Part shown: one piece after another, positions 7,908-16,114 of the stretch
Layout: each line of letters starts with the position of its first letter
Numbering within the stretch: the first letter of the stretch is position 1
NCBI RefSeq assembly: GCF_039530225.1
Contig: NZ_BAAAOH010000001.1
Coordinates: forward strand, 62,001 to 126,000
Direction: 5' to 3'
Length of the DNA: 64,000 nucleotides
Source of the DNA: Microbacterium pumilum
Lineage (GTDB): Bacteria; Actinomycetota; Actinomycetes; Actinomycetales; Microbacteriaceae
Translations under genes and position numbers: made by a program
Notes under the pieces: model-generated
Databases searched by the model: none
Seen by the model: only the letters and a program-made list of their open reading frames with translations
What the model was told of the DNA's origin: nothing

Positions 7908-9110
7908 ATGTACGACACCTCGCCACTCAGTCCCGTCAGCACGGGCGTCGGCGAGCTGTTCCAGATCTTCCGTGATGGCCGCGGGCGAACCAAGTCGGAG
8001 CTCGCGGAGCTGACCGGGATGTCGCGCAACACCGTCTCCGCACGCGTCGACGCCCTCGTCGCGGCGGGTCTGCTCGCCTCCGCCGGTTCCGAAGCGTCGT
8101 CCGGCGGTCGCCCCCCGGCGCGCATCGCCCTGAACGGCGACGCCGGCGTGATCCTCGCCATCGATCTGGGAGCGACACATGCCACGGTCGCACTGACGAA
8201 CCTTGCGGCCGAGATCGTGGACATGACGACCTCGCACGCCGTCGACATCAGCGCCGGGCCGACGAGCGTGCTCGACATGGTCTTCGCGATGGGGAACGAC
8301 CTCCTCACGCGTGCGGCTCGTGGCCGGTCCCTGGTCGGTGTGGGCATCGGCCTTCCGGGCGCGGTCGAGCACTCGACCGGAAGACCCATCAGCCCGCCCA
8401 TCATGCCGGGGTGGGATCAGTTCGATGTCCCTGCCTACGTCCAACGCAGCTTTCCCGGACCCGTACTCGTCGACAACGACGTGAACATCCTCGCCCTCGG
8501 CGAGCACGCTCTCACCTGGCCCGAGATCGACGACCTGATCTTCGTGAAGGTCGCCACGGGTCTCGGCGCCGGGATCATCTCTGGATCACAGCTCCAGCGC
8601 GGAGCGCAGGGCGTCGCAGGGGACATCGGGTGGGTGCAGGTGCCGTTCAGCCGAGACTCCCCTCGGCCACCGGGTGACGAGCGGTCGCTCGGCTCCATTG
8701 CAAGCGGGCAGGCGATTGCGGCCGAACTGCGAACCCACGGAATCGACGCGCACGACAGCCAGGATGTCGTGCGGTTGGTGCAGGCCGGTGATGAGCGGGC
8801 GATCACCGCCGTACGGCAGGCGGGTCGTGAGCTCGGTGAGGTGCTCTCAACTCTCGTCAACACCCTCAACCCGGCCGTGATCGTCCTCGGTGGGAGCATC
8901 TCACGGGCCGGCGAGCATCTTCTCGCGGGTGTCCGGGAAGTCGTCTACCGCCGCTCGATACCGCTCGCCACGCGGAGCCTGACAGTCGCGCAGTCGCGCG
9001 GCGGCGAGCGTGCCGGGGTGCTGGGCGCGGCGATCCTGGTGACCCAGCAGCTGCTCGCGCCGGCGAGCATCGAGGCGATCGTGGCGCAGAGTCGCTCGCG
9101 GGTGGCATAA
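7908..9110 (+). CDS. ROK family transcriptional regulator
   Basis: A 400-residue ROK (NagC/XylR-type) protein: an N-terminal winged helix-turn-helix at about residues 20-60 (KSELAELTGMSRNTVS), then an actin-like sugar-kinase fold with AIDLGATHATVAL and GIGLPGAVEHSTG, and VLVDNDVNILALGEH. The canonical zinc motif CxCGxxGC expected after the GDIGWVQV segment is absent; it is replaced by a Cys-free FSRDSPRPPGDERSLG. This points to a repressor that has lost kinase-type zinc binding. No convincing Shine-Dalgarno precedes the ATG. It probably controls the divergent oxidoreductase/transport module in response to a sugar (inference). Confidence 0.9.
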   Translation: MYDTSPLSPVSTGVGELFQIFRDGRGRTKSELAELTGMSRNTVSARVDALVAAGLLASAGSEASSGGRPPARIALNGDAGVILAIDLGATHATVALTNLAAEIVDMTTSHAVDISAGPTSVLDMVFAMGNDLLTRAARGRSLVGVGIGLPGAVEHSTGRPISPPIMPGWDQFDVPAYVQRSFPGPVLVDNDVNILALGEHALTWPEIDDLIFVKVATGLGAGIISGSQLQRGAQGVAGDIGWVQVPFSRDSPRPPGDERSLGSIASGQAIAAELRTHGIDAHDSQDVVRLVQAGDERAITAVRQAGRELGEVLSTLVNTLNPAVIVLGGSISRAGEHLLAGVREVVYRRSIPLATRSLTVAQSRGGERAGVLGAAILVTQQLLAPASIEAIVAQSRSRVA

Positions 9111-9139
9111 CCGCTTGGTTTCACCAGGGCTGCCGGGCG

Positions 9140-9331
9140 ATGCGTGCGCTCGGCGTCCGTCACGTGGGTCTGCGACAGCATGTTCCCCGCGAAGAAGTCC
9201 GCGAGCTCCGGACGAGTCGCCAGCGGAAGGATGTGGGCGACGTACTGGTCGGGTCTGACGATCACCAGGGCGCCGCCGCGATCGATTCCGCGGGCTTCGA
9301 AGATATCGTCATCGGGGTCGATGGCATACAC
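9140..9331 (-). pseudogene. C-terminal remnant of an FAD-dependent aromatic hydroxylase
   Basis: Leftward frame reading IDPDDDIFEARGIDRGGALV, IVRPDQYVAHILPL and then ADFFAGNML. This is the C-terminal thioredoxin-like tail typical of flavoprotein aromatic hydroxylases (phenol hydroxylase/MhpA-like). The FAD and substrate domains are missing, and the fragment abuts the promoter of the aromatic operon. The frame runs on to 8945, antisense to the ROK gene, so the original end is lost. I treat it as a deletion relic. The boundaries are approximate. Confidence 0.55.
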
Positions 9332-9383
9332 CTATCGAGGTCGCTGACGGGGCTCTTCGAGATGAGAGCTTGCCGAGGCATCC

Positions 9384-9410
9384 CCGATAATATACGATTT
9401 CACATACGAC
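9384..9410 (+). promoter_or_regulatory. Candidate promoter/operator of the homoprotocatechuate operon
   Basis: An AT-rich island in GC-rich DNA just upstream of the first catabolic gene. It contains ATATACGAT at about 9390-9398 and a second ATACGA at 9404-9409, spaced 12 bases. The block TATACGAT also forms half of the palindrome at 24929-24940. GntR/FCD repressors typically bind TTGTATACAA-like palindromes, and the operon encodes such a protein at 10946. Operator identity is inferred, not shown. Confidence 0.4.
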
Positions 9411-9428
9411 GCAAGGGCGAGGGAGCTC

Positions 9429-10949
9429 ATGAGCGAGCCACACACCGGAACGGATGCCGCAGACGGCGCAGGGCGCCGACCGCGATTCGGCGCTCTCCCT
9501 GGCCGGCCGGGCAAGATCATCGCGGTCCATCTGAGCTATGTCTCACGGGCCGACCAGCGTGGTCGCCGGCCTGCCGCTCCCTCCTACTTCCTGAAGCCTT
9601 CGAGTTCGGTCGCGACCTCGGGTGGCGTCGTCGAGCGGCCGGCGGGGACGGAGCTTCTCGCGTTCGAGGGCGAGGTGGCGCTGATCATCGGCGAACCCGC
9701 GCGCCGGGTCGGCATTGCCGACGCCTGGCGGCACGTGGCGTGGATCACAGCCGCGAACGATCTCGGGCTCTACGACCTGCGTCTCAACGACGCCGGATCC
9801 AACGCGCGATCGAAGGGCGGCGATGGATTCACACCGATCGGTCCTGACCTGATCTCCGCCGCCACTGTCGATCCGTCGCAGCTGAGGGTGCGCACGTGGG
9901 TGAACGGCGAGCCGGCTCAGGACGACACGACCGATGGCCTGCTGTTCTCGTTCCCGCAGATCATCGCGGATCTGTCTCAGCACTTCACCCTGGAGACCGA
10001 CGACGTGATCCTCACCGGCACGCCAGCCGGGTCATCGGTCATCGTTCCAGGGGATGTCGTCGAGGTCGAGGTGGATGCACCATCGGTCATCGGCGCGCCG
10101 TCCTCTGGTCGGCTCATCACAACTGTGACAGACGGCGACGCGGACTTCGACCCGGCACTCGGGTCGCTTCCCAAGGTCGACGACAAGCAGCGCTCCGAGG
10201 CATGGGGTTCGCGCGAGGCAGCCGGTCTGCCACCGCTCGGACTCGATCCACAACTGCGGGCGAAGCTGGAGTCTGTTCCGGTTGCCGGTCTGTCCGCACA
10301 GCTGCGCAAACGTGGCATGAACAACGTCACGATCGACGGGGTGCGGCCGCTGCATCCGGACTCCAAGCTCGTGGGCACGGCCAAAACCCTGCGGTTCGTG
10401 CCCAACAGGGAAGACCTCTTCGCGTCGCACGGTGGCGGTTACAACGCCCAGAAGCGTGCGTTCGACGGCGTGGCCGAGGGCGAGGTGATCGTGATCGAGG
10501 CCCGGGGCGAGTCGGGCTCCGGCACGCTCGGCGACATTCTGGCGATCCGGGCACACGCGCGCGGCGCCGCCGGCATCGTCACGGACGGCGGCGTACGGGA
10601 CGCCGCGGCGGTCGCGGCGGTCGGCATCCCGGTCTGGTCGAATGGTGCGCATCCCGCCGTGCTCGGCCGCAAGCACGTGCCGTGGGAGTACGACACGACC
10701 ATCGGATGCGGCGGCACGACCGTGCAGCCCGGCGACGTCATCGTGGGCGATGCAGACGGGGTCATCGTCATCCCGCCCGCCCTGGTCGAAGAGGTCGTCG
10801 ATGCAGCCATCGCCCAGGAGCACCAGGACGCCTGGATCGCACAGCAGGTGGCGGCGGGGCATCCGGTCGACGGCCTCTTTCCGATGAACGCCGAGTGGAA
10901 GGCCGCGTACCGCGCGTCACTGGACGCGGAAGCCGGTGATCCGACGTGA
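9429..10949 (+). CDS. Fused fumarylacetoacetate-hydrolase-family and RraA-like (class II pyruvate aldolase/decarboxylase) protein
   Basis: A 506-residue two-domain enzyme heading the aromatic operon. Residues about 28-232 are an FAH-fold domain like HpaG, with likely metal ligands E80 and E82 in FEGEVALIIG, D111, and the K129/D132 segment SKGGDGFTPIGPD. Residues about 285-475 are an RraA-like domain, with GTLGDILA, the key TDGGVRD motif (R390, D391), and a late VIVGDADGVIVIP. Both halves look catalytically competent. In the standard pathway HpaG isomerises and decarboxylates the ring-cleavage product using two FAH domains; here the second FAH domain is replaced by RraA, whose family includes hydroxymethylglutarate aldolases and oxaloacetate decarboxylases. 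That the RraA half supplies the decarboxylation is inference. No separate HpaF isomerase is visible nearby. Confidence 0.88.
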   Translation: MSEPHTGTDAADGAGRRPRFGALPGRPGKIIAVHLSYVSRADQRGRRPAAPSYFLKPSSSVATSGGVVERPAGTELLAFEGEVALIIGEPARRVGIADAWRHVAWITAANDLGLYDLRLNDAGSNARSKGGDGFTPIGPDLISAATVDPSQLRVRTWVNGEPAQDDTTDGLLFSFPQIIADLSQHFTLETDDVILTGTPAGSSVIVPGDVVEVEVDAPSVIGAPSSGRLITTVTDGDADFDPALGSLPKVDDKQRSEAWGSREAAGLPPLGLDPQLRAKLESVPVAGLSAQLRKRGMNNVTIDGVRPLHPDSKLVGTAKTLRFVPNREDLFASHGGGYNAQKRAFDGVAEGEVIVIEARGESGSGTLGDILAIRAHARGAAGIVTDGGVRDAAAVAAVGIPVWSNGAHPAVLGRKHVPWEYDTTIGCGGTTVQPGDVIVGDADGVIVIPPALVEEVVDAAIAQEHQDAWIAQQVAAGHPVDGLFPMNAEWKAAYRASLDAEAGDPT

Positions 10950-11647
10950 GCGACCTTCGAGCACAGCAGCCGGCGACCGAGCTGAGCAAGTCTCAGCGCG
11001 CCTATCGCTGGATCAAGGAGCGAATCGCGAACCAGCAGTTCACGCCGGGCTACCGACTCGTGCTCGGCACGATCGCGGGCGAGCTCGGCATGAGCGTGGT
11101 GCCGGTGCGTGAGGCGATCCGCCAGCTCGAGGCCGAAGGTCTCGTCATGTTCGAGCGCAACGTCGGCGCTCGTGTGTCGATGGTCGACGACACGCAGTAC
11201 CGCTTCAGCATGCAGACTCTGAGCATCCTCGAGGGGGCCGCGACGGCCCTCGCGGCGAGACAGCTCTCGACCGAAGACGTCCGGCGGGCGCGCGCGATCA
11301 ATGAGCTCATGGTCGAGACGCTCGACCACTTCGATCCTCATGCGTTCACTCGGCTCAACCAGGAGTTCCACGCAGCCCTGTTCGTCAAGACGTCGAACCC
11401 GCGGATGCTCCACCTCGTCGAGGCGGAGTGGGCGCGGCTCGGGCACTTGCGGGACTCGACCTTCGCATTCGTCCCTGGCCGTGCTCATGAGTCGGTCCGC
11501 GAGCACGAGAACATCCTGCAGCTCATCGAGCACTCTGCCCCGCTCGGCGACATCGAGAACGCCGCGCGGCAGCATCGCTCGGCGACGCTCGATGCCTACC
11601 TGATCCACGAACATCCCGACCAGGCGCTCGGCCTGCCCGCGCTCTGA
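10946..11647 (+). CDS. GntR family regulator, FCD subfamily
   Basis: A 233-residue DNA-binding regulator. The winged helix occupies about residues 20-85 (AYRWIKERIANQQFTPGYRL, then GMSVVPVREAIRQLEAEGLV), and an all-helical FCD ligand domain fills the rest, with metal-site-type residues in LNQEFHAAL and HENILQLIEH. It starts at a GTG that overlaps the previous stop as GTGA, so it is made with the operon. FCD regulators usually repress their own catabolic operon and release it on binding a carboxylic-acid metabolite; the likely target is the promoter near 9390 (inference). Confidence 0.92.
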   Translation: MSDLRAQQPATELSKSQRAYRWIKERIANQQFTPGYRLVLGTIAGELGMSVVPVREAIRQLEAEGLVMFERNVGARVSMVDDTQYRFSMQTLSILEGAATALAARQLSTEDVRRARAINELMVETLDHFDPHAFTRLNQEFHAALFVKTSNPRMLHLVEAEWARLGHLRDSTFAFVPGRAHESVREHENILQLIEHSAPLGDIENAARQHRSATLDAYLIHEHPDQALGLPAL

Positions 11648-11672
11648 CACCCCCGACGAACCGGAGGAAGAC

Positions 11673-13226
11673 ATGACCGACACCGCCACGATCGCCGCAC
11701 ATCGTCACGTCCCCGACGATCTGCCGACGCGCATCCAGCACTACATCGACGGCGAGTTCGTCGACTCCGCCGACGGCGACACATTCGACGTGCTCGATCC
11801 CGTGTCGAACGAGGTCTACCTGCAGGCTGCCGCCGGCAAGAAGGCCGACGTCGACCTCGCCGTCGCCGCTGCGCGACGCGCGTTCGCCGATGGGCCGTGG
11901 CCCCGGATGCTGCCGCGCGAGCGCTCCCGGATCCTGCACAGGATCGCCGACATCGTGGAGTCCCGCGACGCGCGCCTCGCCGAGCTCGAGTCGTTCGACT
12001 CGGGACTGCCCATCACGCAGGCACTCGGTCAGGCGCGGCGCGCGGCCGAGAACTTCCGCTTCTTCGCAGACTTGATCGTCGCCCAGGCCGACGACACGTA
12101 CAAGGTGCCAGGGAGGCAGATCAACTACGTCAACCGCAAGCCGATCGGCGTCGCAGGGCTCATCACGCCCTGGAACACCCCGTTCATGCTGGAGTCCTGG
12201 AAGCTCGGCCCCGCGCTCGCCACGGGAAACACCGTCGTGCTCAAGCCCGCCGAGTTCACTCCTCTGTCGGCATCGCTGTGGGCCGGGATCTTCGAGGAGG
12301 CCGGGCTGCCCAGAGGTGTCTTCAACCTGGTCAACGGGCTCGGTGAGGATGCCGGCGACGCTCTGGTGAAGCATCCCGATGTGCCGCTCATCTCCTTCAC
12401 CGGCGAGAGCTCCACCGGGCAGCTGATCTTCGGCAACGCCGCACCGTTCCTGAAGGGCCTGTCAATGGAGCTCGGCGGCAAGTCCCCCGCAGTCGTGTTC
12501 GCCGACGCCGACCTCGATGCCGCGGTCGATGCGACGATCTTCGGCGTCTTCTCGCTCAACGGCGAGCGCTGCACCGCCGGGTCACGCATCCTCGTCGAAC
12601 GCGGAATCTACGACGAGTTCGTCGAGCGCTACGCCGCGCAGGCGAAGCGTGTGGTCGTCGGCTACCCGCACGACCCGGCGACCGAGGTCGGCGCGCTCGT
12701 GCATCCCGAGCACTACGACAAGGTCGTGTCGTACATCGAGATCGGCAAGAACGAGGGCCGTCTCGTCGCCGGCGGCGGCCGGCCGAAGGGCTTCGACACG
12801 GGCAACTTCGTCGAGCCGACAGTCTTTGCGGATGTCGCCCCCGATGCTCGGATCTTCCAGGAGGAGATCTTCGGGCCCGTCGTCGCCATCACACCGTTCG
12901 ACACTGATGCCGAAGCGCTGGCGCTCGCGAACAACACGAAATACGGACTCGCCGCCTACATCTGGACCAACGATCTGAAGCGCGCCCACAACTTCGCCCA
13001 GTCCGTCGAGGCGGGCATGGTGTGGCTGAACTCGAACAACGTGCGCGACCTCCGCACCCCGTTCGGCGGCGTCAAGGCTTCCGGCCTCGGCCACGAGGGC
13101 GGCTATCGGTCGATCGACTTCTACACCGACCAGCAGGCCGTGCACATCACGCTCGGCGAGGTCCACAACCCCACATTCGGCAAGTCGGCCCACCCGGACG
13201 CGACCCAGGAAGAGCAAGGACGCTGA
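11673..13226 (+). CDS. hpaE: 5-carboxymethyl-2-hydroxymuconate semialdehyde dehydrogenase (HpaE-type aldehyde dehydrogenase)
   Basis: NAD-dependent aldehyde dehydrogenase of 517 residues, oxidising the semialdehyde formed by homoprotocatechuate ring cleavage. The catalytic Cys is C300 in SLNGERCTAGSRILVE and the general base E266 in SMELGGKSPAVVF. The coenzyme-loop FTGESSTGQ and the substrate-loop PWNTPFM are present. The HpaE assignment rests mainly on position, directly before the ring-cleavage dioxygenase; the family resembles betaine aldehyde dehydrogenases, so sequence alone would be less specific. A clear GGAGG ribosome site precedes ATG 11673. Confidence 0.88.
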   Translation: MTDTATIAAHRHVPDDLPTRIQHYIDGEFVDSADGDTFDVLDPVSNEVYLQAAAGKKADVDLAVAAARRAFADGPWPRMLPRERSRILHRIADIVESRDARLAELESFDSGLPITQALGQARRAAENFRFFADLIVAQADDTYKVPGRQINYVNRKPIGVAGLITPWNTPFMLESWKLGPALATGNTVVLKPAEFTPLSASLWAGIFEEAGLPRGVFNLVNGLGEDAGDALVKHPDVPLISFTGESSTGQLIFGNAAPFLKGLSMELGGKSPAVVFADADLDAAVDATIFGVFSLNGERCTAGSRILVERGIYDEFVERYAAQAKRVVVGYPHDPATEVGALVHPEHYDKVVSYIEIGKNEGRLVAGGGRPKGFDTGNFVEPTVFADVAPDARIFQEEIFGPVVAITPFDTDAEALALANNTKYGLAAYIWTNDLKRAHNFAQSVEAGMVWLNSNNVRDLRTPFGGVKASGLGHEGGYRSIDFYTDQQAVHITLGEVHNPTFGKSAHPDATQEEQGR

Positions 13227-13227
13227 T

Positions 13228-14394
13228 ATGACCGACCGATCCCGCATGACCCGAACCTCTTCGGGGTTCTTCGTCTCGCAGGAGGCGCCGATCGAGTCCG
13301 AGAACCCGGTACCGACGCCGCAGACGCTGCCACCCGACATCCTGCGGTGTGCCTACATGGAGCTCGTCGTCACCGACCTCGCCGCCTCGCGCGTGTTCTA
13401 CGTCGACGTGCTCGGTCTGCACATCACCGAGGAGGATGACGAGGCGATCTATCTGCGATCGACCGAAGAGTTCATCCACCACAACCTCGTGCTGCGGCAG
13501 GGACCGATCGCCGCAGTCGCCGCGTTCTCGTACCGCGTGCGCTCGCCCGAAGAGCTCGACAAGGCGGTCGCGTTCTACGAAGAGCTCGGATGCCGCGTCG
13601 AGCGTCGCTCCGAGGGCTTCACAAAAGGGATCGGCGACTCCGTGCGCGTCGAAGACCCGCTCGGCTTTCCGTATGAGTTCTTCTACCAGACCGAGCACGT
13701 CGAGCGTCTCTCGTGGCGATACGACCTGTACATCCCCGGTGAATTGGTGCGGCTCGACCACTTCAACCAGGTCACGCCGGATGTGCCTCGCGCCGTGAAC
13801 TTCATGCAATCGCTGGGGTTCCGCGTCACCGAAGACATCCAGGATGAGGAGGGAACCGTCTATGCGGCGTGGATGCGGCGTAAGCCCACCGTCCACGACA
13901 CCGCGATGACCGGCGGCGACGGACCCCGCATGCACCACGTCTGCTTCGCGACGCACGAGAAGCACAACATCCTGGCGATCTGCGACAAGCTGGGCGCTCT
14001 CCGTCGCTCGGACGCGATCGAGCGGGGACCGGGCCGCCACGGTGTCTCGAACGCGTTCTATCTGTACCTGCGGGACCCTGACGGGCACCGCGTGGAGATC
14101 TATACGCAGGACTACTACACCGGCGATCCCGACAACCCGGTGGTCACCTGGGACGTGCACGACAACCAGCGCCGCGACTGGTGGGGTAACCCCGTCGTGC
14201 CGTCCTGGTACACCGAGGCATCGCTGGTCCTCGACCTCGACGGCAACCCGCAGCCGGTTCGCGCCCGCACCGACACGTCCGAGATGGCCGTCACGATCGG
14301 CGCCGACGGATTCTCCTACACGCGCCCCGAAGAGGGCGAGGCGTCCATGCCCGAATGGAAGCAGGGCGAATACAAGCTCGGCAACCAGCTGTGA
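13228..14394 (+). CDS. hpaD: 3,4-dihydroxyphenylacetate (homoprotocatechuate) 2,3-dioxygenase
   Basis: Extradiol ring-cleavage dioxygenase of the VOC superfamily, 388 residues, close to the Arthrobacter/Brevibacterium enzymes. It opens the ring of 3,4-dihydroxyphenylacetate next to the hydroxyls. The 2-His-1-carboxylate metal triad fits H178 (LVRLDHFNQV), H237 (MHHVCFATH) and E290 (HRVEIYTQDYYTG); their spacing of 59 and 53 residues equals that of the well-studied 155/214/267 triad. The extended N-terminus (about 35 residues before CAYMELVVTD) and C-terminal lid (DNQRRDWWGNP) are typical. It starts two bases after hpaE. It uses Fe(II) or Mn(II); the sequence does not say which. Confidence 0.95.
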   Translation: MTDRSRMTRTSSGFFVSQEAPIESENPVPTPQTLPPDILRCAYMELVVTDLAASRVFYVDVLGLHITEEDDEAIYLRSTEEFIHHNLVLRQGPIAAVAAFSYRVRSPEELDKAVAFYEELGCRVERRSEGFTKGIGDSVRVEDPLGFPYEFFYQTEHVERLSWRYDLYIPGELVRLDHFNQVTPDVPRAVNFMQSLGFRVTEDIQDEEGTVYAAWMRRKPTVHDTAMTGGDGPRMHHVCFATHEKHNILAICDKLGALRRSDAIERGPGRHGVSNAFYLYLRDPDGHRVEIYTQDYYTGDPDNPVVTWDVHDNQRRDWWGNPVVPSWYTEASLVLDLDGNPQPVRARTDTSEMAVTIGADGFSYTRPEEGEASMPEWKQGEYKLGNQL

Positions 14395-14411
14395 CCGGGG
14401 CACGCGGACCG

Positions 14412-14470
14412 AGGGTCGCTGAGCGTGGCGAAGCGTCCCGTGATCGCCCCTTCGACAAGCACAGGGATCG
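14412..14470. repeat. Variant copy of the dispersed CTTCGACAGGCTCAG repeat
   Basis: The hpaD-hpaH gap holds GGGTCGCTGAGCGTGGCGAA followed by an inverted partner CTTCGACAAGCACAGGGATC. Together they match, with changes, the dispersed inverted repeat found at six other places in the window. It sits between two genes of one operon, so it may fold in the mRNA and tune downstream expression (inference). Confidence 0.6.
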
Positions 14471-14502
14471 ATCACCAGCCTGACCCGAAGGAGGAGAGAA
14501 GC

Positions 14503-15288
14503 ATGCTGAAGCCCGACTCCATCGCGGCGATCGCCGACGAACTCGCAGAGGCCGATCGCACCCATACGGTCATCCCGCGGATCACGGCGCGATACCCCGA
14601 CGCGACCGTCGAGGACTCGTACGCCATCCAAGGGGTCTGGCGTGATCAGAACGTCGCGGCGGGACGTCGACTGGTCGGTCGGAAGATCGGCCTCACGTCC
14701 AAGGCGATGCAGCAGGCGACGGGCATCACCGAGCCCGACTACGGTGTCATGTTCGACGACACCGTCTACGAAAGCGGTGCGGACATCCCGGTCGAGCGCT
14801 TCTCGAACGTGCGCATCGAGGTCGAACTCGCATTCGTGCTCAAAGAGCCACTGGAGGGCCCCGACGCCACCCTCGAAAGTGCGCTGCACGCGATCGACTA
14901 CGCCGTACCGGCCCTGGAGATCCTCAACTCCCACATCGAGTTGGAGGGTCGAACCATCGTCGACACGATCGCAGACAACGCCGCCTACGGCGGGATGGTG
15001 CTCGGCACCACGCATAAGCGACCCGATGAGATCGATCTGCGATGGGTCCCGGCGCTGCTCTACCGCAATGATGAGATCGAAGAGACCGGCGTCGCAGCGG
15101 GCGTTCTCGACCATCCCGCAACCGGCGTCGCGTGGCTGGCCAACAAATTCCACCAGCACGGCGCGCGGCTCGAAGCCGGCGAGATCATCCTGGCAGGGTC
15201 GTTCACACGTCCCATGTGGGTCGCAAAAGGCGATCGGGTGCGCTGCGACTATGGACCGATGGGAATCATCACATGCCAGTTCATCTAG
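14503..15288 (+). CDS. hpaH: 2-oxo-hepta-3-ene-1,7-dioate hydratase
   Basis: A 261-residue hydratase of the FAH/4-oxalocrotonate-decarboxylase superfamily, acting late in the homoprotocatechuate meta pathway. It adds water to 2-oxohept-3-ene-1,7-dioate. Family landmarks are [17 protein letters not shown], the metal-ligand region [11 protein letters not shown] with paired Glu, and the end motif [19 protein letters not shown]. The length equals the usual 262-267. I place the start at ATG 14503 behind a strong GAAGGAGGAG site rather than an upstream in-frame ATG lacking one. The 3' end overlaps the aldolase gene by 16 bases. Confidence 0.93.
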   Translation: MLKPDSIAAIADELAEADRTHTVIPRITARYPDATVEDSYAIQGVWRDQNVAAGRRLVGRKIGLTSKAMQQATGITEPDYGVMFDDTVYESGADIPVERFSNVRIEVELAFVLKEPLEGPDATLESALHAIDYAVPALEILNSHIELEGRTIVDTIADNAAYGGMVLGTTHKRPDEIDLRWVPALLYRNDEIEETGVAAGVLDHPATGVAWLANKFHQHGARLEAGEIILAGSFTRPMWVAKGDRVRCDYGPMGIITCQFI

Positions 15289-16076
15289 CTCCGACCTTCC
15301 GCACCGCGATTGCCGGCGCCGATCGTCCGCTCGCCGGCATCTGGATCTGCTCGGGATCCCCCCTCGTCGCCGAGATCTGCGCCGGCTCGGGCATGGACTG
15401 GGTGCTGATCGACATGGAGCACTCCCCCAACGGACTCGAGTCCGTGCTGGCGCAGCTGCAGGCTGTCGCCGCCTATCCGGTGACCCCCGTGGTCCGCGTG
15501 CCGATCGGCGACATCGTGACCATCAAGCAGGTGCTCGACCTCGGTGCCCAGAACCTGCTCGTGCCGATGATCTCCTCCGCAGGCGAAGCCCAGCAGATAG
15601 TGGAAGCCGTGCGCTATCCGCCACGCGGACGCCGCGGCGTCGGCTCCGCGCTCGCGCGGTCCGCCCGCTGGAACCGCGTCGACGACTACCTCGCGCGCGC
15701 CGATGAGCATGTCTCGCTGTTCGTCCAGATCGAGACCGCTGAGGGCATCGAGAACGCCGCCGAGATCGCAGCGACCGATGGTGTCGACGGCGTATTCCTC
15801 GGACCCTCCGACCTCGCGGCATCCATGGGCCTTCTCGGCCAGCAGACTCACCCCGATGTGATCGCGGCCGTCCACCGCGCGTTCGACGCCATTCGCGGCG
15901 TCGGCAAACCCGCGGGCGTGAACGCATTCGATCCGACCGCGGCGCAGGCGTACATCGACTCCGGCGCGGCCTTCATCCTCGTCGGCGCCGATGTCGCCCT
16001 GCTCGCTCGCGGCTCCGAAGCGCTGAGCGCGCGATGGATCCCCGCCGCCGGCGACACGGTCCGTCCGTCCTACTAG
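15273..16076 (+). CDS. hpaI: 4-hydroxy-2-oxoheptane-1,7-dioate aldolase (HpcH/HpaI family)
   Basis: Class II, metal-dependent aldolase of 267 residues that splits the last C7 intermediate into pyruvate and succinic semialdehyde. It has the HpaI signatures WICSGSPLVAEICAGSGMDW, LIDMEHSPNGLES, the metal-ligand Glu in FVQIETAEGIENA and Asp in GVFLGPSDLAASMG. Length matches the family (about 262-267). It overlaps hpaH and is followed after 38 bases by an aldehyde dehydrogenase, which could oxidise the succinic semialdehyde or an earlier aryl aldehyde. Confidence 0.94.
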   Translation: MPVHLAPTFRTAIAGADRPLAGIWICSGSPLVAEICAGSGMDWVLIDMEHSPNGLESVLAQLQAVAAYPVTPVVRVPIGDIVTIKQVLDLGAQNLLVPMISSAGEAQQIVEAVRYPPRGRRGVGSALARSARWNRVDDYLARADEHVSLFVQIETAEGIENAAEIAATDGVDGVFLGPSDLAASMGLLGQQTHPDVIAAVHRAFDAIRGVGKPAGVNAFDPTAAQAYIDSGAAFILVGADVALLARGSEALSARWIPAAGDTVRPSY

Positions 16077-16114
16077 CCGTTAGCCCGTCCGCCCACATCC
16101 CGAGAAGGCACATC

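Noticed and set aside
13147..15159. A 670-codon open frame on the minus strand opposite hpaD and hpaH
   Set aside because: It is antisense to two well-supported enzymes, its protein is rich in Arg, Asp, Val and Gly with no recognisable domain, and such frames are an expected by-product of high GC third positions.
15523..15927. Arg-rich frame opposite hpaI
   Set aside because: Antisense shadow with low-complexity composition and no domain.
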